Below, one piece after another: positions 1 through 5,451 of a stretch of 5,451 nt of DNA; positions within the stretch are counted from its first letter, which is position 1, and each line of letters starts with the position of its first letter. Position numbers and translations under genes: made by a program. Location of the stretch: NCBI GenBank assembly GCA_012274165.1, contig JAAPAA010000317.1, positions 1 to 5,451 on the forward strand, in the 5' to 3' direction. The notes beneath the pieces are model-generated. The model saw nothing but the letters and a program-made list of their open reading frames with translations. It was not told the DNA's origin and searched no databases. Origin of the DNA: Thiobacillaceae bacterium (lineage in GTDB: Bacteria; Pseudomonadota; Gammaproteobacteria; Burkholderiales; Thiobacillaceae).

Positions 1-316
1 CACGGGCAATCCGTTTTTCACCACCGACACCGCTGCGGCACTGGGCGGTGCCGAAATCGGCGCCGACTTGCTGCTGAAAGCGACCAAGGTCGACGGGGTT
101 TATACCGCCGACCCGAAAAAGGACGCAACGGCAAGTCGCTATGCCACGCTGAGTTTCGACGAAGCGATCCGCAACGATCTTGCAGTGCTCGACACGGCTG
201 CGTTCGCCTTGTGCCGCGAACAGAAGCTGCCACTGGTCGTGTTCGATATTTTCAAACCGGGCGCCCTGAAGCGTGTGGTGATGGGCGAAGACGAAGGGAC
301 GCGCGTCACGCCTTGA
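1..316 (+). CDS. pyrH: UMP kinase (uridylate kinase), C-terminal part
   Basis: Cytosolic kinase that phosphorylates UMP to UDP with ATP in pyrimidine nucleotide synthesis. It belongs to the bacterial amino-acid-kinase-fold family and is a hexamer, usually about 240 residues. Only the last 104 complete codons are present, read from base 2; base 1 is the last base of a preceding codon, expected to be Gly. The reading opens with TGNPFFTTDTAAA, the conserved nucleotide-binding stretch, then KATKVDGVYTADPKKD, and ends with KPGALKRVVMGEDEGTRVTP. All three match E. coli PyrH closely as I remember it. The stop is TGA at 314-316. A 27-base gap leads to frr, which normally follows pyrH and is probably in the same transcript. 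The 5' part and promoter lie outside the window. The family assignment is firm. Confidence 0.97.
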   Translation, partial: TGNPFFTTDTAAALGGAEIGADLLLKATKVDGVYTADPKKDATASRYATLSFDEAIRNDLAVLDTAAFALCREQKLPLVVFDIFKPGALKRVVMGEDEGTRVTP

Positions 317-330
317 ACGCGCTTTACGAA

Positions 331-336
331 GGAAGG
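331..336 (+). promoter_or_regulatory. Shine-Dalgarno of frr
   Basis: GGAAGG lies inside a purine-rich run (GAAGGAAGGAAAG), 7 bases before the ATG at 344. This spacing favours the start at 344 over the second in-frame ATG at 353, which would be 16 bases away. It is the strongest ribosome binding site in the window. Confidence 0.75.
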
Positions 337-343
337 AAAGACA

Positions 344-913
344 ATGGCTGAAATGACGATTGCTGAAATCAAGCAGTCTGCCGAGCAGAAAATGGGCAAA
401 TCGCTGGAATCGCTGAAGAACGATCTGGCTAAAGTGCGCACGGGCCGCGCGCATACCGGCATTCTCGACCATGTGATGGTGGATTATTACGGCAGCCCGA
501 CAGCGGTGCCGCAGGTGGCAAACGTGTCGCTGGTCGATAGCCGCACCCTGGGCGTGCAGCCTTACGAAAAAAACATGGTCGGCAAGATCGAGAAAGCGAT
601 TCGCGATGGCGACCTCGGCCTCAACCCGGCCACACATGGCGACATCATTCGTGTGCCGATGCCTTCGCTGACCGAAGAACGCCGCCGTGACCTGATCAAG
701 GTCGTACGCGGCGAAGCCGAAACGGCCCGTGTCGCGATGCGGAATATTCGCCGTGATGCCAACGGCACAGTCAAGGATATGGTCAAGGCCAAAACGGCGA
801 CCGAGGACGAAGAGCGCCGCGCCCAGGACGAGGTGCAAAAGATGACCGACAAGTTCATCGGCGACATCGACAAGCTGCTGGCTGACAAAGAGAAAGACTT
901 GCTTGCAGTCTGA
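344..913 (+). CDS. frr: ribosome recycling factor
   Basis: Cytosolic tRNA-shaped protein that works with EF-G to split the post-termination ribosome and free the mRNA. It has 189 residues against about 185 in the family; the extra four are at the N-terminus. The three-helix-bundle domain I signature KVRTGRAHTGILD is at about residues 30-42. Domain II holds YYGSPTAVPQVANVSLVDSRTL (first part at 48-60) and DLGLNPATHGDIIRVPMP (about 90-107). The return helix has LTEERRRDL (109-117) and VRGEAE (121-126). RRDAN at 136-140 contains the conserved Arg (E. coli Arg132) important for ribosome binding. The C-terminus, LLADKEKDLLAV, is of the usual type. Start chosen from the Shine-Dalgarno at 331-336. 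It sits 27 bases after pyrH and 27 bases before the uppS ATG, consistent with an operon. Nothing appears broken or unusual. Confidence 0.98.
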   Translation: MAEMTIAEIKQSAEQKMGKSLESLKNDLAKVRTGRAHTGILDHVMVDYYGSPTAVPQVANVSLVDSRTLGVQPYEKNMVGKIEKAIRDGDLGLNPATHGDIIRVPMPSLTEERRRDLIKVVRGEAETARVAMRNIRRDANGTVKDMVKAKTATEDEERRAQDEVQKMTDKFIGDIDKLLADKEKDLLAV

Positions 914-940
914 GCAAACCCGGCGCCCCCCTTCTGCGTG

Positions 941-1636
941 ATGACCCGCTCGAAACATACAGCTGCAAGCGCCGAGGTGCCCCGGCACATTGCCATCATC
1001 ATGGATGGCAATGGGCGCTGGGCGAAGCGTCGGCTGATGCCGCGGGTGTCGGGGCATCGCAAGGGCGTCGAAACGCTGCGCGGCGTGATTCGCGCGTGCG
1101 CCGATCGCGGCGTGGCGCATCTCACGGTGTTCGCCTTCAGTTCCGAGAACTGGCGGCGGCCGCAGGAAGAAGTCACGTTGCTGATGGAACTGTTCATGCG
1201 CGCGCTGGAAAATGAAGTGACGCGCCTGCATGAAAACAACATCCGCTTTCGGCTCATCGGCGACCTGTCGGGCTTTTCCGAACGCATTCAGACCCTGATC
1301 CGCGATGCGGAAGCCCTGACCTGCAATAACACCAGCCTGACCTTCACCGTGGCTGCCAATTACGGTGGGCGCTGGGACATCGTGCAGGCAGTGAAAAAAC
1401 TGATGGCGGCAGGGGTGACGGCAGACGGCATCGATGAAGCGGCGCTGGCGAAGCAACTCAGTCTGTCCGACGCGCCCGAGCCGGATTTGTTCATCCGCAC
1501 CGGTGGCGAGAAGCGCATCAGCAATTTTTTGATGTGGCAGCTGGCATATACCGAGCTGTATTTCACCGACACACTGTGGCCTGACTTCGACGCAAAAGCG
1601 ATGGATGCAGCGATTGCCTCTTACCGCACCCGTTAA
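941..1636 (+). CDS. uppS: undecaprenyl diphosphate synthase (cis-prenyltransferase), truncated at the C-terminus by an in-frame TAA
   Basis: Adds eight IPP units in cis to farnesyl diphosphate to make the C55 lipid carrier for peptidoglycan and O-antigen. It acts as a homodimer at the inner membrane. As read it has 231 residues. Visible motifs are HIAIIMDGNGRWAK with the catalytic Asp at 22, SGHRKG (37-42), FAFSSENW (64-71), NYGGRWDIV (140-148), the pyrophosphate-binding IRTGGEKRISNF (185-196) and ELYFTDTLWPDF (205-216). The reading ends SYRTR then TAA at 1634-1636, where relatives continue with an RxRRFG tail. That tail is encoded immediately downstream in the same frame. The full protein would be about 246 residues, close to the family norm. 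A GTG at 938 directly before the ATG is an alternative start. No clear Shine-Dalgarno is visible. Family assignment is certain; whether the truncated form is real or active is not. Confidence 0.93.
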   Translation: MTRSKHTAASAEVPRHIAIIMDGNGRWAKRRLMPRVSGHRKGVETLRGVIRACADRGVAHLTVFAFSSENWRRPQEEVTLLMELFMRALENEVTRLHENNIRFRLIGDLSGFSERIQTLIRDAEALTCNNTSLTFTVAANYGGRWDIVQAVKKLMAAGVTADGIDEAALAKQLSLSDAPEPDLFIRTGGEKRISNFLMWQLAYTELYFTDTLWPDFDAKAMDAAIASYRTR

Positions 1637-1681
1637 CGCCGCTTTGGCCGTACCAGCGAACAGGTTCAATCGACCTCGTGA
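1637..1681 (+). other. cut-off 3' end of uppS (coding remnant after the TAA)
   Basis: Read in the uppS frame, the 14 codons after the TAA give RRFGRTSEQVQSTS, followed by TGA at 1679-1681. This is the expected C-terminus of UppS: E. coli has RERRFGG at the matching place. It includes the R-x-G motif (RFG, residues 234-236 of the extended protein), which is conserved in cis-prenyltransferases and lies at the dimer interface near the active site. A single change of the TAA to GAA (Glu) would restore an intact 246-residue protein ending 22 bases before cdsA. The in-frame continuation is seen directly; the original codon being Glu is inferred from relatives. Confidence 0.85.
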
Positions 1682-1690
1682 CCGCCTTTC

Positions 1691-1695
1691 AGGTG
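1691..1695 (+). promoter_or_regulatory. probable Shine-Dalgarno of cdsA
   Basis: AGGTG lies 8 bases before the ATG at 1704. It supports that start over the upstream in-frame ATG at 1605, which lies inside uppS. Confidence 0.5.
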
Positions 1696-1703
1696 CTGCA
1701 TTC

Positions 1704-2510
1704 ATGACACCCCTGGCCATACGCGTGTTGACCGCTGCGCTGCTGCTGGCGGTATTCGTGCCCGCTGCGTTGTGGGCACCGGCGTGGCTGTGGGCGATGC
1801 TGATGGCGGGTGTGATTGGCATGGCTGCCTACGAATGGGCGCGCCTGAGCCACTTTCCACGATTCTCCGCAAGCCTCTACGCCGGGCTGTTGGCCGCCTG
1901 CGCGTTGCTCCTGACTTTCGTTTCAGGGGGAGATTGGTCGGTATTCCAAAGCGGACTCATCTTGCTGGCGCTTGCATTCTGGCTGGTCGTCGCGCCCTTG
2001 TGGCTGCTCGGACGCTGGCAGGCTACGCAGCCATTTGTGCGTGCCGCAGTTGGCGTGGTGGTACTGCTCCCGACCTGGGCGGCGTTGCTGTACCTGCATG
2101 CGCGTGGTCCCGCTGTGCTGCTGGGGGTAATGGCAGTCGTCTGGATCGCCGATACCGCAGCCTATTTCGCCGGCCGTCATTTTGGGCGGCACAAGCTCGC
2201 ACCGACCATCAGCCCGGGCAAGACCTGGGAAGGCGTGGCAGGCGCACTGGTCGCACTTGTCCTGTACGCCGCAGTCTTGAGCCGCTTGGTCGAGATGCCG
2301 CTGCTGTCGCTGTTTTTCATGGTGGCGGGGTTGTTGTATTTGTCGGTGCTGGGCGATCTGTTCGAATCCTGGATCAAGCGCACCTCCGGCATGAAGGACA
2401 GCGGCACGCTGCTGCCCGGCCATGGCGGCGTGCTCGACCGTATCGACGCATTGACCTCCACGCTGCCGATTGCGACCGGCATGCTGATGTGGCTGGATCG
2501 TGCTGCGTGA
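1704..2510 (+). CDS. cdsA: phosphatidate cytidylyltransferase (CDP-diglyceride synthase)
   Basis: Inner-membrane enzyme that converts phosphatidic acid and CTP to CDP-diacylglycerol, the precursor of the main phospholipids. It has 268 residues, against 285 in E. coli. The protein is strongly hydrophobic, with several membrane segments beginning at about residue 5 (VLTAALLLAVFVPAALW). WIADTAAYFAGRHFG, with Asp150, and SPGKTWEG (170-177) are typical of the family. The full CDP-diglyceride synthase signature spans residues 222-248: S-x-I-KR, then KDSG at 231-234, PGHGG at 238-242 and DRID at 245-248, with the metal- and CTP-binding acidic residues present. The ATG at 1704 has a Shine-Dalgarno (1691-1695) and gives the expected short N-terminus. 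The in-frame ATG at 1605 would add 33 residues of non-family sequence. The stop TGA overlaps the dxr GTG by four bases, so the two are probably translationally coupled. Confidence 0.96.
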   Translation: MTPLAIRVLTAALLLAVFVPAALWAPAWLWAMLMAGVIGMAAYEWARLSHFPRFSASLYAGLLAACALLLTFVSGGDWSVFQSGLILLALAFWLVVAPLWLLGRWQATQPFVRAAVGVVVLLPTWAALLYLHARGPAVLLGVMAVVWIADTAAYFAGRHFGRHKLAPTISPGKTWEGVAGALVALVLYAAVLSRLVEMPLLSLFFMVAGLLYLSVLGDLFESWIKRTSGMKDSGTLLPGHGGVLDRIDALTSTLPIATGMLMWLDRAA

Positions 2511-3706
2511 AATCAACCGTGACGACACCACGCGTTCTTACCGTTCTGGGCGCCACCGGCACCATCGGCGTGAACACGCTCGACGTGGTGGCACGCCACC
2601 CCGGTCGTTTTGAAATTTTCGCTTTGACGGGTGCGACGCAAGTTGAGCGGATGCTTGAACAATGTCGCACCCATCGTCCCCGCTATGCGGTCATGACCGA
2701 AGCGACGGCTGCGGCGGCGCTGCGCGAGCGCATTACGGCAGAAAAGCTGCCGGTCGAGGTGCTGGAAGGCAGCGCCGCCTTGACTGCCGTGGCAACCGCG
2801 CCCGAGGTGGATATCCTGATGGCGGCCATCGTCGGCGCGGCCGGATTGCCCGCCACGCTGGCGGCGGCGCAGGCAGGCAAGCGCATCCTGCTCGCCAACA
2901 AGGAAACCCTGGTGGTGGCCGGGCAGTTGTTCATGGATGCTATCGCTGCCAGCGGCGCCGAACTGCTGCCGATCGATTCCGAACACAATGCGATTTTTCA
3001 GGCGCTGCCACGCGACTTCAACGGCGATTTTCAGCAGGCCGGGGTGAAATCGCTGTGGCTCACCGCGTCCGGCGGACCGTTTCGCAGCTGGTCGGCCGAG
3101 GCCATCGCGGCGGCCACGCCGGCGCAGGCTGTGGCCCACCCCAACTGGGTGATGGGCAAGAAAATTTCGGTCGATTCCGCGAGCCTGATGAACAAGGGCC
3201 TCGAAGTCATCGAGGCGCGCTGGCTGTTCAACGCCCGCCCCGAGCAGATCAAGGTGGTCGTTCATCCGCAAAGCATCGTGCATTCGATGGTCGAATATGC
3301 CGATGGCTCGGTGATCGCGCAGCTCGGCACGCCTGACATGCGCACGCCGATCGCCTATGCACTGGGTTTTCCCGAGCGCATCGATGCGGGAGTGTCTGCG
3401 CTGGAATTGATGGGCAAGGCGCTGACCTTCGAGGCGCCCGATACCGCACGCTTCCCCTGTCTGCAGCTGGCGTTCGACGCGCTGGCAGCAGGCGGCAGCG
3501 CCGCTGCTGTATTGAACGCGGCCAATGAAGTGGCGGTTGCGCGTTTTCTCGACGGTGTTGTTCCATTCAACGCCATCGCCGCCAGCATCGCGCATACGCT
3601 CGATAGGCTGGCGGGTGGCGCGGCCGCCACGCTGGAAGACCTGCTCGGCGCTGACCGGCAGGCCCGCAGCGTGGCCGGCGATTATCTGGAGTCGGTGCGC
3701 GCATGA
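2507..3706 (+). CDS. dxr: 1-deoxy-D-xylulose 5-phosphate reductoisomerase
   Basis: Cytosolic enzyme of the MEP pathway. It rearranges and reduces DXP to 2-C-methyl-D-erythritol 4-phosphate with NADPH and a divalent metal, and is the target of fosmidomycin. It has 399 residues (E. coli 398). The NADPH-binding GATGTIG is at 15-21. LANKETLV is at 129-136. LPIDSEHNAIFQALP carries metal ligands Asp157 and Glu159. TASGGPFR (186-193) holds the substrate-binding Ser188. HPNWVMGKKISVDSASLMNKGLE ends with Asn229, Lys230 and metal ligand Glu233. HPQSIVHSMV, GTPDMRTPIAYA and NAANEVAVARFLD follow. The loop between Asp157 and Ser188 is five residues shorter than in E. coli. The start is GTG at 2507, overlapping the cdsA stop (GTGA); a second in-frame GTG at 2519 is less likely because GATGTIG would come very early. 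It ends in an ATGA overlap with rseP. Confidence 0.97.
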   Translation: MKSTVTTPRVLTVLGATGTIGVNTLDVVARHPGRFEIFALTGATQVERMLEQCRTHRPRYAVMTEATAAAALRERITAEKLPVEVLEGSAALTAVATAPEVDILMAAIVGAAGLPATLAAAQAGKRILLANKETLVVAGQLFMDAIAASGAELLPIDSEHNAIFQALPRDFNGDFQQAGVKSLWLTASGGPFRSWSAEAIAAATPAQAVAHPNWVMGKKISVDSASLMNKGLEVIEARWLFNARPEQIKVVVHPQSIVHSMVEYADGSVIAQLGTPDMRTPIAYALGFPERIDAGVSALELMGKALTFEAPDTARFPCLQLAFDALAAGGSAAAVLNAANEVAVARFLDGVVPFNAIAASIAHTLDRLAGGAAATLEDLLGADRQARSVAGDYLESVRA

Positions 3707-5055
3707 GCATATTGCACACGGTATTGTGGTTTCTGGTCGCCATCAGCATTCTGGTGGTGGCGCACGAATTCGGCCATTACCTCGCGGCACGCCTGGCGGG
3801 TGTCAAGGTACTGCGCTTTTCGCTTGGTTTTGGTCAGCCGTTGCTGAGCCACCAGTTTGGCAAGGATCAAACCGAATGGTCGCTGGCCGTGCTGCCATTC
3901 GGCGGTTACGTCAAAATGCTCGACGAACGCGAGGGCGAAGTGCCTGCGGCAGAAGCCCATCGTAGCTTTAATCGCGCCACGGTGTGGCGTCGTATCGGCA
4001 TCGTTGTAGCCGGCCCGCTGGCCAATTTCCTGCTCGCTATTGTTTTCTACTGGGCGCTGTTTCTGCATGGACTGCCCGCGCTCAAGCCGATCATCGGCGA
4101 GCCGCCAGCCAACACGCCGGCCGCGCTGGCGGGCCTGGTTGCAGGCGACGAAATCCGCAGTGTCAACGGCACGGACACGCCCTCGTTTCAGGATTTGCGG
4201 TTGACCTTGCTGCGCGCCGGTGTGGAAGGCGATCAGCTGATGCTGGAGCTGGCCGATGGCCGCAGCGTGCAACTCAATGCCCAGTCGCTTTCGAGCGAGA
4301 ACCTGGAGCAGGACACGCTGCGGCCGCTGGGCATCGTGCGCTATGAGCCGGTCATCGAACCGGTGATCGGTCAGCTGCTGCCTGATGGCGTGGCGGCCCG
4401 CGCAGGTCTGCAGCGTGGCGACCGCCTGCTTGCGGCCAATGGCAAGCCGGTCGCGAACTGGCAGGGCTGGGTGGAAATGATCCGGCAGCATCCGGCCCAA
4501 CCCTTGCGTATCGAGTATCAGCGGCAGGACCAGCCTCGTGTATTAACCATTCTTCCCGATGCCGTGAACGAAGGCGGCCAGCTAGTCGGCAAGATCGGCG
4601 CCGGCCCTGAGATCGACGAAGCGGTATTTTCCAGCCTGATGACCGAAGTACGCTATGGCCCGATTGATGCGCTGTGGCAGGGCACGCTCAAGACCTGGGA
4701 CATGAGCGTATTCACGCTGGAGATGATGGGGCGCATGGCGCTCGGTCAGGTGTCGTGGAAGAACCTCTCGGGTCCGCTCACCATCGCCGACTATGCAGGG
4801 CAGAGCGCCGCCCTCGGCTGGATCAGCTTTGTCGGCTTCCTGGCGCTGGTAAGCGTGAGCCTGGGGGTGCTTAATCTGCTGCCCATCCCGCTGTTGGATG
4901 GGGGACACCTCATGTATTATGTGGCCGAAGTTTTCACGGGTCGTCCGGTCTCCGAGCGCACCATGGAAATAGGCGGCAGGATTGGCATGACATTCCTGCT
5001 ACTCCTGATGTCATTTGCTCTGTTCAACGATTTGCAACGCCTGCTAGGCGGATGA
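3703..5055 (+). CDS. rseP: RIP metalloprotease RseP (site-2 protease)
   Basis: Inner-membrane zinc protease. In E. coli it makes the second cut in the anti-sigma factor RseA, releasing sigma-E, and it also clears remnant signal peptides. It has 450 residues, the same as E. coli RseP. Membrane segment 1 carries HEFGH at 21-25, with zinc ligands His21 and His25 and catalytic Glu22. The membrane-associated LPFGGYVKMLDE loop follows, then segment 2 with GPLANF (104-109). Two periplasmic PDZ domains lie at about 127-210 and 215-290. Segment 3 (about 373-392) leads into NLLPIPLLDGGH, with Asn391 and the third zinc ligand Asp399. Segment 4 is at about 429-444, and the protein ends with FALFNDLQRLLGG. 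The ATG at 3703 overlaps the dxr TGA, with GGAG at 3688-3691 upstream. The stop overlaps the bamA ATG. All catalytic residues are intact. The target in this organism is inferred. Confidence 0.97.
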   Translation: MSILHTVLWFLVAISILVVAHEFGHYLAARLAGVKVLRFSLGFGQPLLSHQFGKDQTEWSLAVLPFGGYVKMLDEREGEVPAAEAHRSFNRATVWRRIGIVVAGPLANFLLAIVFYWALFLHGLPALKPIIGEPPANTPAALAGLVAGDEIRSVNGTDTPSFQDLRLTLLRAGVEGDQLMLELADGRSVQLNAQSLSSENLEQDTLRPLGIVRYEPVIEPVIGQLLPDGVAARAGLQRGDRLLAANGKPVANWQGWVEMIRQHPAQPLRIEYQRQDQPRVLTILPDAVNEGGQLVGKIGAGPEIDEAVFSSLMTEVRYGPIDALWQGTLKTWDMSVFTLEMMGRMALGQVSWKNLSGPLTIADYAGQSAALGWISFVGFLALVSVSLGVLNLLPIPLLDGGHLMYYVAEVFTGRPVSERTMEIGGRIGMTFLLLLMSFALFNDLQRLLGG

Positions 5056-5451
5056 AAAAACCCATGGTTCTTAACCGTCTCACGCTTGCTCTCGCTGCTG
5101 TGCTGGCTGCGCCATATGTATTTGCCGGTGAGCCTTTCACCGTTACGGATATCCGGGTCGAAGGGATCCAGCGTACCGAAGCCGGCACAGTCTTCAGCTA
5201 CCTGCCGGTCAAGGTGGGTGACACCATGACCGACGAGAAAACTGCGGCGTCGATCAAGGCCTTGTACGCCACGGGTTTTTTCAAGGAAGTGCGGCTGGAA
5301 GCGCGCGACGGCGTGTTGATCGTTACCGTTGAAGAACGCCCCTCCATTGCCAAGATCACGCTGAATGGCATCAAGGAGTTTTCCGAGGACGATCTGAAGA
5401 AAGGGTTGAAGCAGACCGGGCTGGCGGAAGGACGGGTGCTCGATCGCTCCC
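5052..5451 (+). CDS. bamA: outer membrane protein assembly factor BamA, N-terminal part
   Basis: Central subunit of the BAM complex, which folds and inserts beta-barrel proteins into the outer membrane. Only 133 codons fall in the window, and the frame is open to the end. Residues 1-25 form a signal peptide: MKKPMVLNR, then a hydrophobic stretch ending AAPYVFA, with probable cleavage after Ala25. POTRA 1 follows at about 29-95: FTVTDIRVEGIQRTEAG, then PVKVGDTM, IKALYATGFFKEVRLEA and VTVEERPSI. POTRA 2 begins at about 99 (IAKITLNGIKEFSEDDLKKG). The order and phrasing match E. coli BamA (VKDIHFEGLQRV, IRALFATGNFEDV, VKERPTIASITF). The ATG at 5052 overlaps the rseP TGA (ATGA). An in-frame ATG at 5064 would give a shorter signal peptide and cannot be excluded. 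The remaining POTRA domains and the barrel lie beyond the window. Confidence 0.95.
   Translation, partial: MKKPMVLNRLTLALAAVLAAPYVFAGEPFTVTDIRVEGIQRTEAGTVFSYLPVKVGDTMTDEKTAASIKALYATGFFKEVRLEARDGVLIVTVEERPSIAKITLNGIKEFSEDDLKKGLKQTGLAEGRVLDRS

Noticed and set aside
911..940. Possible frr-uppS in-frame fusion by readthrough of the frr TGA
   Set aside because: The two genes share a frame, but RRF ends at its usual family length, and the gap codons are proline-rich non-family sequence. The shared frame is chance.
1605..1703. Upstream ATG extending cdsA by 33 residues into uppS
   Set aside because: The added residues overlap uppS coding in another frame and do not look like a CdsA N-terminus. The ATG at 1704 has a Shine-Dalgarno and gives the expected hydrophobic start.
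1772..2506. Open frame running across cdsA and joining the dxr frame (would give a 644-residue protein)
   Set aside because: The upstream 245 codons give Arg/Ala/Gly-rich text with no family resemblance, and they lie on top of the clearly real cdsA. The Dxr homology begins right after the GTG at 2507. It is a GC-rich shadow frame, not a fusion.
2513..3595. 360-codon antisense open frame opposite dxr
   Set aside because: The translation is His/Arg/Gln-rich with no domain pattern, and it mirrors the codon bias of dxr on the other strand. Similar antisense frames at 3682-4500, 1923-2531 and 562-1287 are explained the same way.
4982..5011. TTGGCA followed by TGATGT as a possible promoter for bamA
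   Set aside because: The -10 match is poor, and I could not find a convincing sigma-E type motif nearby either. The genes overlap and look co-transcribed.
1..5451. Undescribed system, mobile element, CRISPR or RNA gene in the window
   Set aside because: Every stretch is covered by a recognised conserved gene or a gap of under 70 bases. I saw no array, transposase, tRNA-like fold or terminator hairpin followed by a T-run.

Overview
The window is one uninterrupted, single-strand (+) block of housekeeping genes for envelope synthesis and translation, in the order pyrH (3' part), frr, uppS, cdsA, dxr, rseP, bamA (5' part). This order is a well-known conserved cluster in Beta- and Gammaproteobacteria. 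The GC-rich codon use, the protein sequences and the RRFGRTSEQ-type UppS tail suggest a betaproteobacterium. I cannot place it more finely from the sequence alone.

Layout: 1-316 is the C-terminal part of UMP kinase. 344-913 is ribosome recycling factor, with a clear Shine-Dalgarno. 941-1636 is undecaprenyl diphosphate synthase, which stops early at a TAA. The same frame stays open to a TGA at 1679-1681 and encodes a normal-looking family C-terminus. 1704-2510 is CDP-diglyceride synthase, 2507-3706 is DXP reductoisomerase and 3703-5055 is the RseP site-2 protease. From 5052 to the window end is the N-terminus of BamA. The last four genes are joined by 4-base stop/start overlaps (GTGA, ATGA, ATGA). 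No intergenic gap reaches 300 bases, and I saw no terminator, RNA gene, mobile element or CRISPR.

How the genes work together: PyrH and Frr serve nucleotide supply and translation. Dxr commits carbon to the MEP isoprenoid pathway, which supplies the IPP and FPP that UppS turns into the C55 lipid carrier for peptidoglycan and O-antigen. CdsA makes CDP-diacylglycerol for phospholipids. RseP cleaves the anti-sigma factor in the sigma-E envelope stress response, which in well-studied relatives monitors the outer-membrane protein assembly carried out by BamA.

I found no undescribed system. The one feature that stands out is the in-frame TAA in uppS. It removes the last 15 residues, including the conserved RXG (here RFG) motif, from an enzyme that is normally essential. 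Every other stop in the window is TGA, and the sequence after the TAA remains perfectly coding. It is either a sequencing or assembly error or a real nonsense mutation with consequences.
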